The notes under the pieces: model-generated
What the model saw: the letters and a program-made list of their open reading frames with translations, nothing else
The model's database searches: none
Told to the model about the DNA's origin: nothing
Assembly (NCBI GenBank): GCA_031277945.1
Contig: JAITLK010000002.1
Location: 1 to 64,000, forward strand
Source: Microbacterium sp.
GTDB taxonomy: Bacteria; Actinomycetota; Actinomycetes; Actinomycetales; Microbacteriaceae
Length of the DNA: 64,000 bases
Reading direction: 5' to 3'
Program-made: the position numbers and the translations under genes
In this document: positions 32,919-44,282 of the stretch, piece after piece
Position numbering within the stretch: the stretch's first letter is position 1
How the letters are laid out: the number at the start of each line of letters is the position of its first letter

Positions 32919-33444
32919 CGGCGGCCGTCATGTCCCATCCGGCGCCGGCTCGGTCGGTGCCGCGCGCAGCGCTGCCGGAGACGACTCGTCACAGGTGGCG
33001 CTGCGCGACGGGCGGCGGGCCGTAGACTCTCCGTATGCCCGCCGCATCGCCCTCGGACGCACCCCGTGCGTCCGCTCGATGCGTGCTGCGGGGGTGCGGT
33101 GTGCGGCGGGACCCGAATCATGTATTACGCTTGATGCACGCTCACCCCGATGTCGGCACAACCGGATCCGGGGACGAGCGCAGAGCACTCGATCAGGCGA
33201 TTCTCATTCCCCTGTTCGTGCGCGATGGTGATCTGAATCGGGTCGATATCGCGGCTTCCTCCCCGGATTCACTCGTCGGGGGAGACGAGCTGGGCTCCGG
33301 TGAGTCTCATCGGATGCCGAAATATCCGCGCTCCACCCGACGCGTACAGGCCACGTCCTCCGGCCCGCCGCTGACTCCGCTCAGCCGCTGCTGCTGACGG
33401 CCTCACATTCTTCTCATCCGCACACGACACACAAGGAATGCATC
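32919..33444 (+). promoter_or_regulatory. Long leader region upstream of ilvB, with a doubtful leaderless ORF
   Basis: This 526-base gap separates otsB from ilvB. A TAGACT box (33023-33028) lies six bases before an ATG at 33035 that opens a 120-residue frame to 33397 (MPAASPSDAPRASARCVLRG, ending LSRCC). The frame has no recognised family; its composition is only weakly protein-like. A transcript starting here would give ilvB a leader of about 410 bases, long enough for attenuation. I cannot point to a clear terminator or a run of branched-chain codons. The hairpin CTCGTC-GGGGGA-GACGAG near 33270 is short. Confidence 0.45.
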
Positions 33445-35247
33445 ATGTCCGACGCCTCCGCCTCGGCCGTTCCCCGGCCGCCAGCTCGCACCGCCACTGC
33501 GCCCGTGCTCACGGGAGCTGAAGCTGTCGTCCGCACCCTCGAGCTCCTCGGCGTCACGGACGTCTTCGGTCTTCCGGGAGGTGCGATCCTCCCCGTCTAC
33601 GACCCGCTGATGGATACCACCAAGATCCGTCACATCCTGGTTCGTCACGAGCAGGGCGGCGGACACGCAGCCGAGGGTTATGCGTCGGCTTCCGGTAAGA
33701 CCGGGGTGACCATCGCCACCTCCGGTCCCGGTGCCACCAACCTCGTGACGGCGATCGCGGACGCCTACATGGACTCCGTGCCGGTGCTCGCCATCACCGG
33801 CCAGGTGTTCTCCACGCTGATGGGAACCGACGCGTTCCAGGAGGCGGACATCGTGGGAATCACGATGCCCATCACCAAGCACTCGTTCCTGGTGACGCGC
33901 CCCGAGGACATCCCCGGAGCCATCTCCGCGGCCTACGAGATCGCCTCGACCGGTCGTCCGGGCCCCGTGCTCGTGGACATCACCAAGGATGCGCAGCAGG
34001 CCGAGGCGCCCTTCATCTGGCCGCCCAGGGTCGACCTTCCCGGGTATCGTCCGGTGACCAAGGCGCACGGCAAGCAGATCCAGGCGGCGGCGCAGCTGCT
34101 GACCGAGGCGCGCAAGCCCGTCCTGTACGTCGGTGGCGGCGTGATCCGCGCCCACGCGTCGGACGAGCTTCGCACTCTCGCGGAGTCGACCGGCGCCCCC
34201 GTCGTCACCACGCTGATGGCCCGCGGTGCCTTCCCCGACTCCCACCCGCAGCACCTGGGCATGCCGGGCATGCACGGCACGGTCCCCGCGGTGCTCGCGC
34301 TGCAGGAGTCCGACCTGATCGTCGCCCTCGGTGCCCGCTTCGATGACCGCGTGACCGGCAAGGCGGAACTGTTCGCCCCGCACGCGCAGATCGTGCACGT
34401 GGACATCGATCCCGCCGAGATCGGGAAGATCCGAGCGGCCGACGTGCCCATCGTGGGAGACGTGCGTGATGTGCTCATCGACCTGGACGCGGCCTTCCGC
34501 GGACAGGCGGGCGGCACGAAGCCCGACACCGAGGAATGGTGGAGCTACCTCGATGGCCTGCGCGCGGAGTTCCCGCTGGGCTTCGCGCCGACGACCGACG
34601 GCCTGCTGTCCCCGCAGTACGTGATCCAGCGCATCGGTGAGCTCACCGGCCCCGAAGCGGTATACACGGCCGGCGTCGGACAGCACCAGATGTGGGCTGC
34701 GCAGTTCATCAAGTACGAGCGTCCGAACTCGTGGCTGAACTCCGGAGGCGCCGGCACCATGGGCTATTCGGTTCCCGCTGCCATGGGGGCGAAGGTCGCA
34801 GAGCCCGACCGCGTGGTGTGGGCCATCGACGGCGACGGCTGCTTCCAGATGACCAACCAGGAACTCGCCACCTGCATGATCAACGAGATCCCGATCAAGG
34901 TCGCGATCATCAACAACTCCTCGCTCGGCATGGTCAAGCAGTGGCAGACCCTCTTCTACGAGGGCCGGTACTCCAACACCGAGCTGAACACGGGACACGC
35001 GAGCGTCCGCATCCCCGACTTCGTGAAGCTGGGCGAGGCGTACGGCGCTCTCGCGATTCGCGTGGAGAAGGAAGACGAGGTCGACGCCGCGATCAAGCTC
35101 GCGCTGGAGACCAACGACCGCCCGGTGCTGATCGACTTCGTGGTCTCCAAAGACGCCATGGTGTGGCCGATGGTCCCGCAGGGTGTCTCCAACAGCTTCA
35201 TCCAGTACGCGCGCGAGAACGCGCCCGCCTTCGACGAGGAGATCTGA
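33445..35247 (+). CDS. ilvB: Acetolactate synthase, large subunit
   Basis: A 600-residue ThDP enzyme making acetolactate or acetohydroxybutyrate, the first step of valine, leucine and isoleucine synthesis. The N-terminal catalytic Glu is in [18 protein letters not shown]; the FAD-binding middle domain contains [10 protein letters not shown]; the ThDP/Mg motif is [18 protein letters not shown], with [12 protein letters not shown] next. A non-conserved Ala/Pro-rich N-terminus of about 20 residues is usual in actinobacteria. ilvN and ilvC follow. Confidence 0.95.
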   Translation: MSDASASAVPRPPARTATAPVLTGAEAVVRTLELLGVTDVFGLPGGAILPVYDPLMDTTKIRHILVRHEQGGGHAAEGYASASGKTGVTIATSGPGATNLVTAIADAYMDSVPVLAITGQVFSTLMGTDAFQEADIVGITMPITKHSFLVTRPEDIPGAISAAYEIASTGRPGPVLVDITKDAQQAEAPFIWPPRVDLPGYRPVTKAHGKQIQAAAQLLTEARKPVLYVGGGVIRAHASDELRTLAESTGAPVVTTLMARGAFPDSHPQHLGMPGMHGTVPAVLALQESDLIVALGARFDDRVTGKAELFAPHAQIVHVDIDPAEIGKIRAADVPIVGDVRDVLIDLDAAFRGQAGGTKPDTEEWWSYLDGLRAEFPLGFAPTTDGLLSPQYVIQRIGELTGPEAVYTAGVGQHQMWAAQFIKYERPNSWLNSGGAGTMGYSVPAAMGAKVAEPDRVVWAIDGDGCFQMTNQELATCMINEIPIKVAIINNSSLGMVKQWQTLFYEGRYSNTELNTGHASVRIPDFVKLGEAYGALAIRVEKEDEVDAAIKLALETNDRPVLIDFVVSKDAMVWPMVPQGVSNSFIQYARENAPAFDEEI

Positions 35248-35249
35248 TC

Positions 35250-36847
<1,598 letters not shown>

Positions 36848-36855
36848 TCCTCATA

Positions 36856-36890
36856 CCGAAGGCGGGGCCGGTTTCCGGTCCCGCCTTCGG
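36856..36890 (+). terminator. Terminator after ilvC
   Basis: Sixteen-bp stem with one G-T pair (36856-36871, 36875-36890) and a TTT loop, closing the ilvBNC operon. Confidence 0.85.
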
Positions 36891-36968
36891 CGTATCCGCC
36901 CACCCGGCTCATGTGGCCGACGGCGCTCGATTGGCCGGAACGGGAACGACTCGCGCGTGATGAACCGA

Positions 36969-37322
36969 CTAGAGCAGGACGTCGAGCTGGAAGGCGCGGC
37001 TGTCGCGTCGCAGCAGTGTCGAGAGCTCACGCAGGCCGTCCGCCACGGGGCCGCTGGTCAGCTCTGCGAGCTGATGGATGCTGGCGGCGGCCTCTGCGGG
37101 AGTGTGCCAGATCGGGTTGGGGCCGAGCAGCTCGGCCAACTGCTCCGGATCTCCCGCGAAGTCCTCGGGGATGTCGCGGTCGTCGGCGAACGAGCTCAGC
37201 CAGCGCGCATCGTGCTCGTCGGCGATCGCATCGATCTCGTCCAGGCGGTCGATGAGGAGTTCGCCGTGTTCGAGGGCGGAGGTCTCGCCGTCCTCCCAGC
37301 GGATGATGAGTTCCAGAGACAT
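36969..37322 (-). CDS. Conserved hypothetical protein
   Basis: A 117-residue acidic soluble protein from ATG at 37322 (MSLELIIRWEDGETSALEHG). An upstream in-frame ATG at 37376 is rejected because GGAG lies just before 37322 and the added residues are not protein-like. The sequence is helical with ELLGPNPIWHTPAEAAASIH as its most distinctive part. No domain is recognised. It stands alone, convergent with ilvC and divergent from the fucosidase gene. Confidence 0.7.
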   Translation of the reverse strand: MSLELIIRWEDGETSALEHGELLIDRLDEIDAIADEHDARWLSSFADDRDIPEDFAGDPEQLAELLGPNPIWHTPAEAAASIHQLAELTSGPVADGLRELSTLLRRDSRAFQLDVLL

Positions 37323-37408
37323 GTCTCCAGTGTTGCAGGCGCATGTCGCGGACGCGAGGGGTTTCGCGGGGGACACCTCGGATCAATTCCCCCATTCGTG
37401 ACCGTCGA

Positions 37409-37424
37409 AGCACCAAACGGTGCT
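37409..37424. promoter_or_regulatory. Palindrome upstream of the first fucosidase gene
   Basis: AGCACC-AAAC-GGTGCT, 6-bp arms, about 53 bases before the start at 37477. It differs from the repeats upstream of the ABC operon, so another regulator may bind it. It could also be a chance dyad. Confidence 0.4.
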
Positions 37425-37476
37425 CATACATCCGATGTCTGTGGCAAGATGAGATCAATCTGATCTGGAGGCGACG

Positions 37477-38748
37477 ATGCGGCAGCAGTGGTTTGATGAG
37501 GCGCGATTCGGAATGTTCGTGCACTTCGGGCTCTATAGCGGGGCAGCCCGGCATGAATGGGTGCAGAACTACGAACGCCTCACCGATGAGGACTACCGGC
37601 AGTACTTCGAGAACTTCGATCCCGACCGGTTCGACGCCCGCGAGATCGCCCGCCGTGCCAAGGCGACGGGTATGGGGTACGTCGTGCTCACCACCAAGCA
37701 CCACGACGGCTTCGCGCTGTGGGACTCCCAGCTGACCGACTTCACGAGCGTGGCGGCGTGCGGTCGCGATCTTGTCCGCGAGTACGTGGACGCTCTGCGG
37801 GCGGAGGGCGTGCGGGTCGGCCTGTACCACTCGGTCATCGACTGGCACCACCCGGACTTCACCGTGGACTGGAACCACCCGCGCCGCGACGACGAGAACG
37901 CGCACGCGCTGAACGAGGGCCGCGACATGGCGCGGTACCGCGAGTTCCTGCACGGACAGGTGCGTGAGCTGCTCACCGGGTACGGCGACATCGACTATCT
38001 CTTCTTCGACTTCACCTATCCCGAGAGTCAGCAAGGCTGGGCGGGGAAGGGGCCGGAGGACTGGGATGCGGAGAAGCTGCTGGCGATGTGCCGCGAGTTG
38101 CAGCCCGCGATGCTCGTGAATGACCGGCTGGGCATCCCGGCGGACTTCGTCACCCCGGAGCAGTACCAGCCGACAGCGCCCATCGTGGCCGCAGATGGAC
38201 GCCCGCAGGTGTGGGAGGCCTGCCAGACCTTGAACGGCTCGTGGGGATACCACCGCGACAACACCGACCAGAAGTCGGCCACGCTCCTCGTGCAGATGCT
38301 CGCGGACTCGGTGTCGATGGACGGCAACATGCTGCTGAACACCGGCCCCGACGGACGCGGTGCCATCCCGCCGCGCGATGTGGCCACGCTGTCGGCGATC
38401 GGGGAGTGGATGCAGCTGCACCGCGACGCGATCGTGGGGGCGGGACACGCGGAATTCACGCCGCCGCGCGAGGGCGTGTACACACGCCGCGGCGATCGGC
38501 TCTACCTCCACCTCTTCTCCTGGCCGCTGGGCTTTGTGCACCTGCCGGAACTCGCGGGGAAGGTCACCTACGCCCGGCTGCTGAACGATGGGTCCTGGCT
38601 GAAGACGTCGGAGAGTAACCCCGAACAGGTCGCGGGGCTGATGACGCCGGCGGGCGAGGCCGAGGGGACGCTCACCGTCCATCTCCCGGTGCGACGGCCC
38701 GACGTGCTCGTCCCGGTCATCGAGCTGCGTCTCGCCGACGGGATCTGA
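37477..38748 (+). CDS. GH29 alpha-L-fucosidase (first copy)
   Basis: A 423-residue glycosidase without signal peptide, so cytoplasmic. GH29 features: RFGMFVHFGLYSG at the N-terminus, TGMGYVVLTTKHHDGFALWD near 64-83, the probable nucleophile Asp178 in DYLFFDFTYPE and the substrate-side TLNGSWGYHRDN. The C-terminal 80 residues form the beta-sandwich typical of the family. It removes alpha-L-fucose from imported oligosaccharides. TCTGGAGG provides the ribosome site. It is transcribed alone, toward a convergent ROK repressor gene. Confidence 0.88.
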   Translation: MRQQWFDEARFGMFVHFGLYSGAARHEWVQNYERLTDEDYRQYFENFDPDRFDAREIARRAKATGMGYVVLTTKHHDGFALWDSQLTDFTSVAACGRDLVREYVDALRAEGVRVGLYHSVIDWHHPDFTVDWNHPRRDDENAHALNEGRDMARYREFLHGQVRELLTGYGDIDYLFFDFTYPESQQGWAGKGPEDWDAEKLLAMCRELQPAMLVNDRLGIPADFVTPEQYQPTAPIVAADGRPQVWEACQTLNGSWGYHRDNTDQKSATLLVQMLADSVSMDGNMLLNTGPDGRGAIPPRDVATLSAIGEWMQLHRDAIVGAGHAEFTPPREGVYTRRGDRLYLHLFSWPLGFVHLPELAGKVTYARLLNDGSWLKTSESNPEQVAGLMTPAGEAEGTLTVHLPVRRPDVLVPVIELRLADGI

Positions 38749-38796
38749 CCGTCGCTTCCGGCCCCGCATCACAGGACGGGGCCGGAAGCCCGCACG

Positions 38797-39942
38797 TCAT
38801 CCCAGCGGGATCTCGACGAGATCCAGTGCCAGATCCGCGGCGCCGAACAGGATCGCGTCGGCGCCGGTCTGGGCAGCCTCGATCCGCAGTGACTTGGTCG
38901 CCAGGGGGTGGCAGACCTCGTACACGCGACTGCGTACGGCCGCCAGGAACGGCTCCGCGACGGTGAGGCTCCCGGTGAGGAAGACGGCGTGCGGGTTGAA
39001 GAAGTTCACCACGCCGGCGAGCGCCTGGCCGAGGTGGGTGCCCGCCGTTCGCACCAGCGTGGTGGCCACCGGCTCGGCGTCCAGAGCCAGAGCGATCACA
39101 TCGGCCGGCGTGCTGACATCGAGCCCGGCGTCGCGAGCCTGACGAAGGAGACTCGCGCCGCTGGCCACGGTCTCCAGGCATCCGGTGTTGCCGCAGGAGC
39201 AGGGCAGGTCGCCGCTGCCGTCGATGCGTGTGTGCGTGATGTCACCCGCCGCGCCCGTGGCGCCGCGGTGCACGGCGCCGTCCACGATGATGCCAGAGCC
39301 GATCGCCGTCCCCGCCTTGACCGTGATGCTGTGCCGGGCGCCGCCGAAGTGCACCCGGTGCTCGCCCAGCGCGGCGAGATTCGCGTCATTGTCGACCGCA
39401 ACCGGCGCGCCGTAGCGGGCGCGAAGGTGCTCGTCCACGCGGAAGCCGGGCCAGCCCGGCATGCGCGAGGGCTGCACGACGGTGCCCGTCTCGATGTCCA
39501 CGGGCCCCGGCAGGCTCACACCGATGGCCCGGATGACGGAGCCGCCCGCGATCCGGTCGAACGCCGCTTCGACCAGGGCCATCGTTGCGCGCGGACCGTC
39601 GGCAAGGTTCACGGGGACTGTTGCAACCTCCTGCAGCGCGCCGCTCAGCGCATGGCGGCCGATTCGCGCATGGCCGCCGCCGAGATCCACCGTCAGGATC
39701 ATGCCGGCGTCATCGTCGAGATGAAGAGTGCGGGGGCGCCGGCCACCCCGGGACGCACCCTCGGCCCCCTCGCGCACCAGCCCCGCGTCGATGAGCATCT
39801 GCACGCGCAGCCCGGCGGTGGAGGGGGCAAGTCCCAGCCGCTCGGCGATCTGCGAGCGTGATGTCGCCTCGCCGTGCGCGATGAGGCGGAGGGCGTCACG
39901 CAGCGTGGCGTCATCGGCCGAGGCGGAAATCACGTAAGACAT
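38797..39942 (-). CDS. ROK-family transcriptional repressor
   Basis: A 381-residue protein from ATG at 39942. Residues 20-65 are a winged helix (RSQIAERLGLAPSTAGLRVQ), followed by the ROK fold: VDLGGGHARIGRHAL, DNDANLAALGEHR, and the zinc-binding CSCGNTGCLETVAS. The sugar-kinase phosphate loop is altered (VDLGGGHA rather than DIGGTK), fitting a regulator rather than a kinase. It is divergent from the sugar ABC operon and should bind the repeated TCGAAC sites there, releasing them on binding fucose or a fucoside. Confidence 0.9.
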   Translation of the reverse strand: MSYVISASADDATLRDALRLIAHGEATSRSQIAERLGLAPSTAGLRVQMLIDAGLVREGAEGASRGGRRPRTLHLDDDAGMILTVDLGGGHARIGRHALSGALQEVATVPVNLADGPRATMALVEAAFDRIAGGSVIRAIGVSLPGPVDIETGTVVQPSRMPGWPGFRVDEHLRARYGAPVAVDNDANLAALGEHRVHFGGARHSITVKAGTAIGSGIIVDGAVHRGATGAAGDITHTRIDGSGDLPCSCGNTGCLETVASGASLLRQARDAGLDVSTPADVIALALDAEPVATTLVRTAGTHLGQALAGVVNFFNPHAVFLTGSLTVAEPFLAAVRSRVYEVCHPLATKSLRIEAAQTGADAILFGAADLALDLVEIPLG

Positions 39943-40028
39943 GGGATCTTTCTGTCGGGCGTTCTGCCACGTTACCGGCCGGCAAGCGCGGGGAGTGCAG
40001 CATGACGATTTATCAAGCTTCGGTAAAG

Positions 40029-40113
40029 GTCCGATGTTCGACTTGTGTCGACCATCGAACTCTGACATGGTGACTTTACACACAACTGCACCATCTTGGT
40101 TCGATGATCGAAC
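40029..40113. promoter_or_regulatory. Three related operator sites upstream of the sugar ABC operon
   Basis: The best site is GTTCGAT-G-ATCGAAC (40099-40113), a perfect 7-1-7 palindrome. GTCGACCATCGAAC (40047-40060) and GTCCGATGTTCGAC (40029-40042) are imperfect versions. The perfect site overlaps a possible TAAGTG -10 box. Location between the ROK repressor and its presumed target makes ROK binding the obvious reading. Confidence 0.65.
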
Positions 40114-40143
40114 TAAGTGTCCCAATCGCCGAGGAGGCATTCA

Positions 40144-41418
40144 ATGAAGAAGTTGCGCGTGGGCGCGGTGGCGGCAGCCGCCGGCATCGCTGTTGTGCTG
40201 ACCGGGTGCTCCGGCGGCTCTGACGGGTCGAACGCGGGCTCGGGCGGTTCGGGCGACAAGCCCACCATCGTCGTGGACATGTGGTCGGGCAGCGAGTCCG
40301 ACACGAAGGCTCTTCAGGAGCAGGTCAAGTTCGCCCAGGAGGCGAACCCCGACATCAACATCAAGCTGCAGACTGCTCCGTGGGGCGACTACTTCACCAA
40401 GCTCACCACGAACATGGCCTCCGGCAACATGGCCTGCGTGTCGGGGATGAGCGGCGCACAGCTGGGCGGTTACACGGCCGGCTTCCGCGAGCTGAGCGAT
40501 GAGGACCTCAAGACGGCCGGCCTGGACCTCGCTGACTTCAACGTGGGCGCCGATGGCATCCTCGGCTTCGAGGGCAAGCTCTACGGTCTTCCGTTCGATG
40601 TGGCCACGATGCTCGTCTACTACAACCAGGACATGCTGACGGCAACGGGCGCTCCCACGCCTGAGATCGGCTGGAGCTTCGACGACTTCGACAAGACCGC
40701 AGCGGCGGCGACCAAGGACGGCAAGTTCGGATTCGGCATGGGCATGGGCGGGTACCAGTGGGTGTCCCTTCCCATCTCGATGTCGGGCACGCAGCCTGCG
40801 AACGCCGAGGGCAAGCTCGAGATCGACAACGCCGACTTCGTGAAGGCGGCGGAATGGTACGCCGGTCTCGTCACGGACAAGAAGGTCGCCGCCCCCGTGG
40901 CATCGGCCTCCGACACCGGCTGGGGTGAGGACCAGTACTCCAGCGGAAACGCCGCGATGGCCGTCGACGGCACCTGGAACGCCGTGAGCTACCTCACCAA
41001 CGAGTCGGGCTTCGCTGCCGGCATGGCACCGCTTCCCGCGGGCGCCAAGGGCAGCGTCGGTCCGATCCTCGGCTCCGGCTACGGCATCGCCAAGACCTGT
41101 GACAACCCCGAGGCCGCGCTGAAGGTCATGGGCTCGCTGCTCGGTAAGGACGCGCAGGACTACATCGCGTCCTCCGGTCGCTCCTACCCGGCGCGCACCG
41201 CATCGCAGCCGCTGTACTTCGACTCGATCGATGAGAAGTACCGCGACCAGGTCAAGTCCGTGTTCGAGGCGGCCTTCGCCAGCACCACCCCGCTGTACAT
41301 GACGAAGAACTGGGACAAGCTCGACAACTACATCCAGCCCAACCTGGTGTCCGTCTACAGCGGACAGATGACCATGGCGGACCTGCTGAAGAACGCGCAG
41401 TCGCAGTTCGGCAACTGA
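40144..41418 (+). CDS. Carbohydrate ABC transporter substrate-binding lipoprotein
   Basis: A 424-residue extracellular lipoprotein (lipobox LTGC at Cys22, then a Gly/Ser linker). The fold is that of family 1 sugar-binding proteins: [20 protein letters not shown] at the start, [20 protein letters not shown] in the middle, and [20 protein letters not shown] near the hinge. GAGGAGG precedes the ATG at 40144. With the next two permeases it forms an importer, presumably for fucosylated oligosaccharides given the flanking GH29 enzymes. No ATPase gene is in the cluster, so a shared MsiK-like ATPase elsewhere is expected. Confidence 0.9.
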   Translation: MKKLRVGAVAAAAGIAVVLTGCSGGSDGSNAGSGGSGDKPTIVVDMWSGSESDTKALQEQVKFAQEANPDINIKLQTAPWGDYFTKLTTNMASGNMACVSGMSGAQLGGYTAGFRELSDEDLKTAGLDLADFNVGADGILGFEGKLYGLPFDVATMLVYYNQDMLTATGAPTPEIGWSFDDFDKTAAAATKDGKFGFGMGMGGYQWVSLPISMSGTQPANAEGKLEIDNADFVKAAEWYAGLVTDKKVAAPVASASDTGWGEDQYSSGNAAMAVDGTWNAVSYLTNESGFAAGMAPLPAGAKGSVGPILGSGYGIAKTCDNPEAALKVMGSLLGKDAQDYIASSGRSYPARTASQPLYFDSIDEKYRDQVKSVFEAAFASTTPLYMTKNWDKLDNYIQPNLVSVYSGQMTMADLLKNAQSQFGN

Positions 41419-41459
41419 CGTAGCCGCCACGTCTGCGCAGTGAACCGAGAGAAAGCAAG

Positions 41460-42371
41460 ATGACCAAGACGAAGAATCGTCGAGGGTCGCTCGCGCGGGT
41501 CGAGTCCCGCTGGGCGCTGGGCTTCGCAAGCCCAGCCCTGGTGGGGCTCGCCCTGTTCACGATTGTCCCGGTGGGACTCTCGATCGTGATGAGCGTCTTC
41601 GACTGGCCCGTGTTCGGCGATCGTACCTTCAACGGCTTCGCCAACTATGCGAAGCTGTTCGACCCGAGCAAGAGTCCGGACTTCTGGCCGGCGCTGCGCA
41701 ACTCCGCGGTGTACACGATCCTCTACGTCCCGCTGAGCATCGCGCTCTCGCTGGCGCTGGCGCTCGGGCTCGGCCCGCGCATCCGTGGCCGCGGTGCACT
41801 GCGTGTCCTGTTCTTCATCCCGGTGGTCACCCCGATGGTGGCCAACGTCCTGGTGTGGAAGATGATGCTGCAGCCCCAGGGCCTGTTCAACGGCGTCTCG
41901 CAGTCGTTCTTCGGCATCACCCTCCCCAACTTCCTGGCCGACCCGGCCTGGGCGATGATCATGGTCGTCGCGATGAGCGTCTGGCAGGGACTGGGCTACA
42001 ACATGCTGATCTTCTCCGCCGCACTCGAGCAGCTGCCCGACAGCGTGCTCGAGGCTGCGGCGATCGATGGGGCACAGGGCTTCCGTCGCATCTGGAGTGT
42101 GATCCTGCCGATGATCTCGCCCTCCGTGTTCTTCGCGGCGATCATGACGATGATCACCTCTCTGCAGGTGTTCGCCCAGCCGCAGCTGCTCACTGGTGGC
42201 GGCCCGGGCAACGCCACCAAGCCTCTCGTGATGTACATCTGGGAGCAGGGCTTCACGTTCGGCGACCTCGGACTCGCGGCCGCCGGTGCGTGGATCCTGT
42301 TCGCCATCATCATCGTGATCACCGGCCTGCAGTTCACCGCGCAGAAGAAGTGGGTGCACTATGAGCACTGA
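41460..42371 (+). CDS. Sugar ABC transporter permease (MalF-like)
   Basis: A 303-residue permease with six membrane helices; the ATPase-coupling EAA loop is VLEAAAIDGAQGFRRIWSVI. The N-terminus RWALGFASPALVGLALFTIV is usual for CUT1 family members. ATG at 41460 has GAGAGAAAG just upstream. It overlaps the next permease gene by 11 bases. Confidence 0.92.
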   Translation: MTKTKNRRGSLARVESRWALGFASPALVGLALFTIVPVGLSIVMSVFDWPVFGDRTFNGFANYAKLFDPSKSPDFWPALRNSAVYTILYVPLSIALSLALALGLGPRIRGRGALRVLFFIPVVTPMVANVLVWKMMLQPQGLFNGVSQSFFGITLPNFLADPAWAMIMVVAMSVWQGLGYNMLIFSAALEQLPDSVLEAAAIDGAQGFRRIWSVILPMISPSVFFAAIMTMITSLQVFAQPQLLTGGGPGNATKPLVMYIWEQGFTFGDLGLAAAGAWILFAIIIVITGLQFTAQKKWVHYEH

Positions 42372-43251
42372 GACCCTGACGGCTCCGGCGACGCGTCAGC
42401 GCAAGCGCGGCGCCGAGACCACGCCCGCGGCGAAGGCGCGACTCATCCTCGCCCACGTGCTGATCTACATCGCGGCGCTGATCTTCGTCGCTCCGCTCAT
42501 CTACGCCTTCTTCTCCGCGCTGAAGCCGAACGTCGAGATCTTCTCGATGCCGCCGACGCTGATCGGCTCGCAGGTGAAGTGGTCCAACTTCGTCGACGTG
42601 TTCCAGTACGGGCCTTTCGTCCGCTACATCGTGAACTCGTTCATCGTGGCGATCCTCGGCACCCTCGTGGTGATCATCGTTTCGACCGCCGCAGGGTACG
42701 CCTTCGGACGCCTGCGGTGGAAGGGGCGCGACGCCGTCTTCATCCTGTTCCTGGCCACCCTGATGGTGCCCGCCGAGGTGCTGGTCATCCCGATGTTCCA
42801 GCTCATGCAGAACTTCGGCTGGGTCAACACGATGCAGGCGCTCGTGCTGCCCTTCGCCTTCGGCGCCTTCGGCACGTTCCTGATGCGCCAGTTCTTCCGC
42901 GGCATCCCGTTCGAGCTGGAGGAAGCGGCCCGCGTCGACGGAGCCAATCCGCTGCGCTCGTTCGTGAGCATCATCCTCCCGCTGTCGAAGTCGGCGGTGG
43001 CGGTGCTCGCCGTCTTCACGTTCCTCTCGTTCTGGAACAGCTACCTGTGGCCGCTCATCGTGGTCAGCGACACCTCCGCGCTCGGCACCCTACCGATCGG
43101 TTTGGCAAGCTTCGCCGGCCAGAACGGCACGCGCTGGGACCTCCAGATGGCCGCGGCGATCATCTCGATGATCCCCACCACGGTGCTCGTGATCGTGCTG
43201 CAGAAGCACCTGGTCAAGGGAATCGCGATGGCCGGCATGGGTGGTCGTTGA
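42361..43251 (+). CDS. Sugar ABC transporter permease (MalG-like)
   Basis: A 296-residue permease with six helices; its EAA loop is ELEEAARVDGANPLRSFVSI. The stop is followed by a ROK kinase gene after six bases, so import and phosphorylation are co-expressed. It forms a heterodimer with the preceding permease. Confidence 0.92.
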   Translation: MSTETLTAPATRQRKRGAETTPAAKARLILAHVLIYIAALIFVAPLIYAFFSALKPNVEIFSMPPTLIGSQVKWSNFVDVFQYGPFVRYIVNSFIVAILGTLVVIIVSTAAGYAFGRLRWKGRDAVFILFLATLMVPAEVLVIPMFQLMQNFGWVNTMQALVLPFAFGAFGTFLMRQFFRGIPFELEEAARVDGANPLRSFVSIILPLSKSAVAVLAVFTFLSFWNSYLWPLIVVSDTSALGTLPIGLASFAGQNGTRWDLQMAAAIISMIPTTVLVIVLQKHLVKGIAMAGMGGR

Positions 43252-43257
43252 CCCTTG

Positions 43258-44250
43258 ATGAGCAGTGACGTGCACGCCGCCAGCGCGGCGTCATCCGACG
43301 AGGTCCTCGTCGCCGGAATCGACATCGGCGGCACCAAGATCGCCGTGCTGGTCACCGGGGAGGACGGTGCCGTGCTCGCGCGCGGTGTCGTTCCGGCCCC
43401 GGCCCAGGACGGCGGATCCGCCATGGCGAACGCCGCCGCCGCCCTGACCCTCGACCTCGTGGCCGGGCTCGGAGGCACTCTCCGAGCCGCCGGTGTCGGC
43501 GCCGCCGGCGTCGTGGATCCCGTCAGCGGGACCATCCTCGCGGCGTCGGCGATGTTCACCGACTGGGTCGGGTTCGCGCTCGCCGATGCGCTGAGCGAAC
43601 GTCTCGGCGTATCGGTGACCGTGGAGAACGACGTGAACGCGTTCCTCCTCGGCGAGGTGGCTGCGGGAGCCGGGCACGGCGCCGACGTTCTCGGCGTCAT
43701 GCTGGGGACCGGAGTCGGGGGCGCCCTCGTGATCGACGGCGCCCTGCGACACGGGCCGAACGGCGCCGCCGGCGAGATCGGCCACACCCCGGGATACAGC
43801 GACCTGGTGTGCACCTGCGGTCAGCGGGGACACCTCGAAACCCTGGCCTCGGGCACCTCCATCGCCCTGCGCTACGGCGAACGCAGCGGGACGACCGGAC
43901 TCGCCGCCGCCGATGTGGCCGAGCGGGCCCGCGCCGGGGACGACGACGCGATCGCGGTCTTCCACGACGCCGGGCGCGCGGTGGCGCTGGCCTGCGCGAG
44001 CGCCGCGACACTGGTCGACCTGGACGTCGCCGTCATCGGCGGGGGAGTGTCCCACGCCTGGGACCTGCTGGAGCCGGCGATCGTCGCCACACTCCGCACC
44101 GACGCTCCGGTATCGGGCGCGCCGCTGCGGATCATCCCGGCCGCGCTCGGATCGGACGCGGTCGCTCTCGGGGCTGCGGCGGCCGCACGCTCTCGTGGCC
44201 TGATCCCCATCGTCCCCTCTTCGCTCGTCGGCAGCCGACCGACGGCCTGA
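43258..44250 (+). CDS. ROK-family sugar kinase
   Basis: A 330-residue protein lacking a DNA-binding domain. The phosphate loop is VAGIDIGGTKIAVLV; catalytic Asp is in VENDVNAFLLGEVAAG; the zinc motif is CTCGQRGHLETLASG. These are marks of an active glucokinase-like ROK enzyme. ATG at 43258 or TTG at 43255 may start it. In this cluster it probably phosphorylates the hexose released by fucosidase, such as glucose, mannose or N-acetylhexosamine; ROK kinases are not known for fucose itself. Confidence 0.87.
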   Translation: MSSDVHAASAASSDEVLVAGIDIGGTKIAVLVTGEDGAVLARGVVPAPAQDGGSAMANAAAALTLDLVAGLGGTLRAAGVGAAGVVDPVSGTILAASAMFTDWVGFALADALSERLGVSVTVENDVNAFLLGEVAAGAGHGADVLGVMLGTGVGGALVIDGALRHGPNGAAGEIGHTPGYSDLVCTCGQRGHLETLASGTSIALRYGERSGTTGLAAADVAERARAGDDDAIAVFHDAGRAVALACASAATLVDLDVAVIGGGVSHAWDLLEPAIVATLRTDAPVSGAPLRIIPAALGSDAVALGAAAAARSRGLIPIVPSSLVGSRPTA

Positions 44251-44282
44251 TCCTCTTACCCCGCCTCAGAGAAGGAGCCCCC

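Noticed and set aside
33035..33397. Protein-coding gene upstream of ilvB
   Set aside because: No family, weak composition and no support other than the leaderless box; kept only as part of the leader region.
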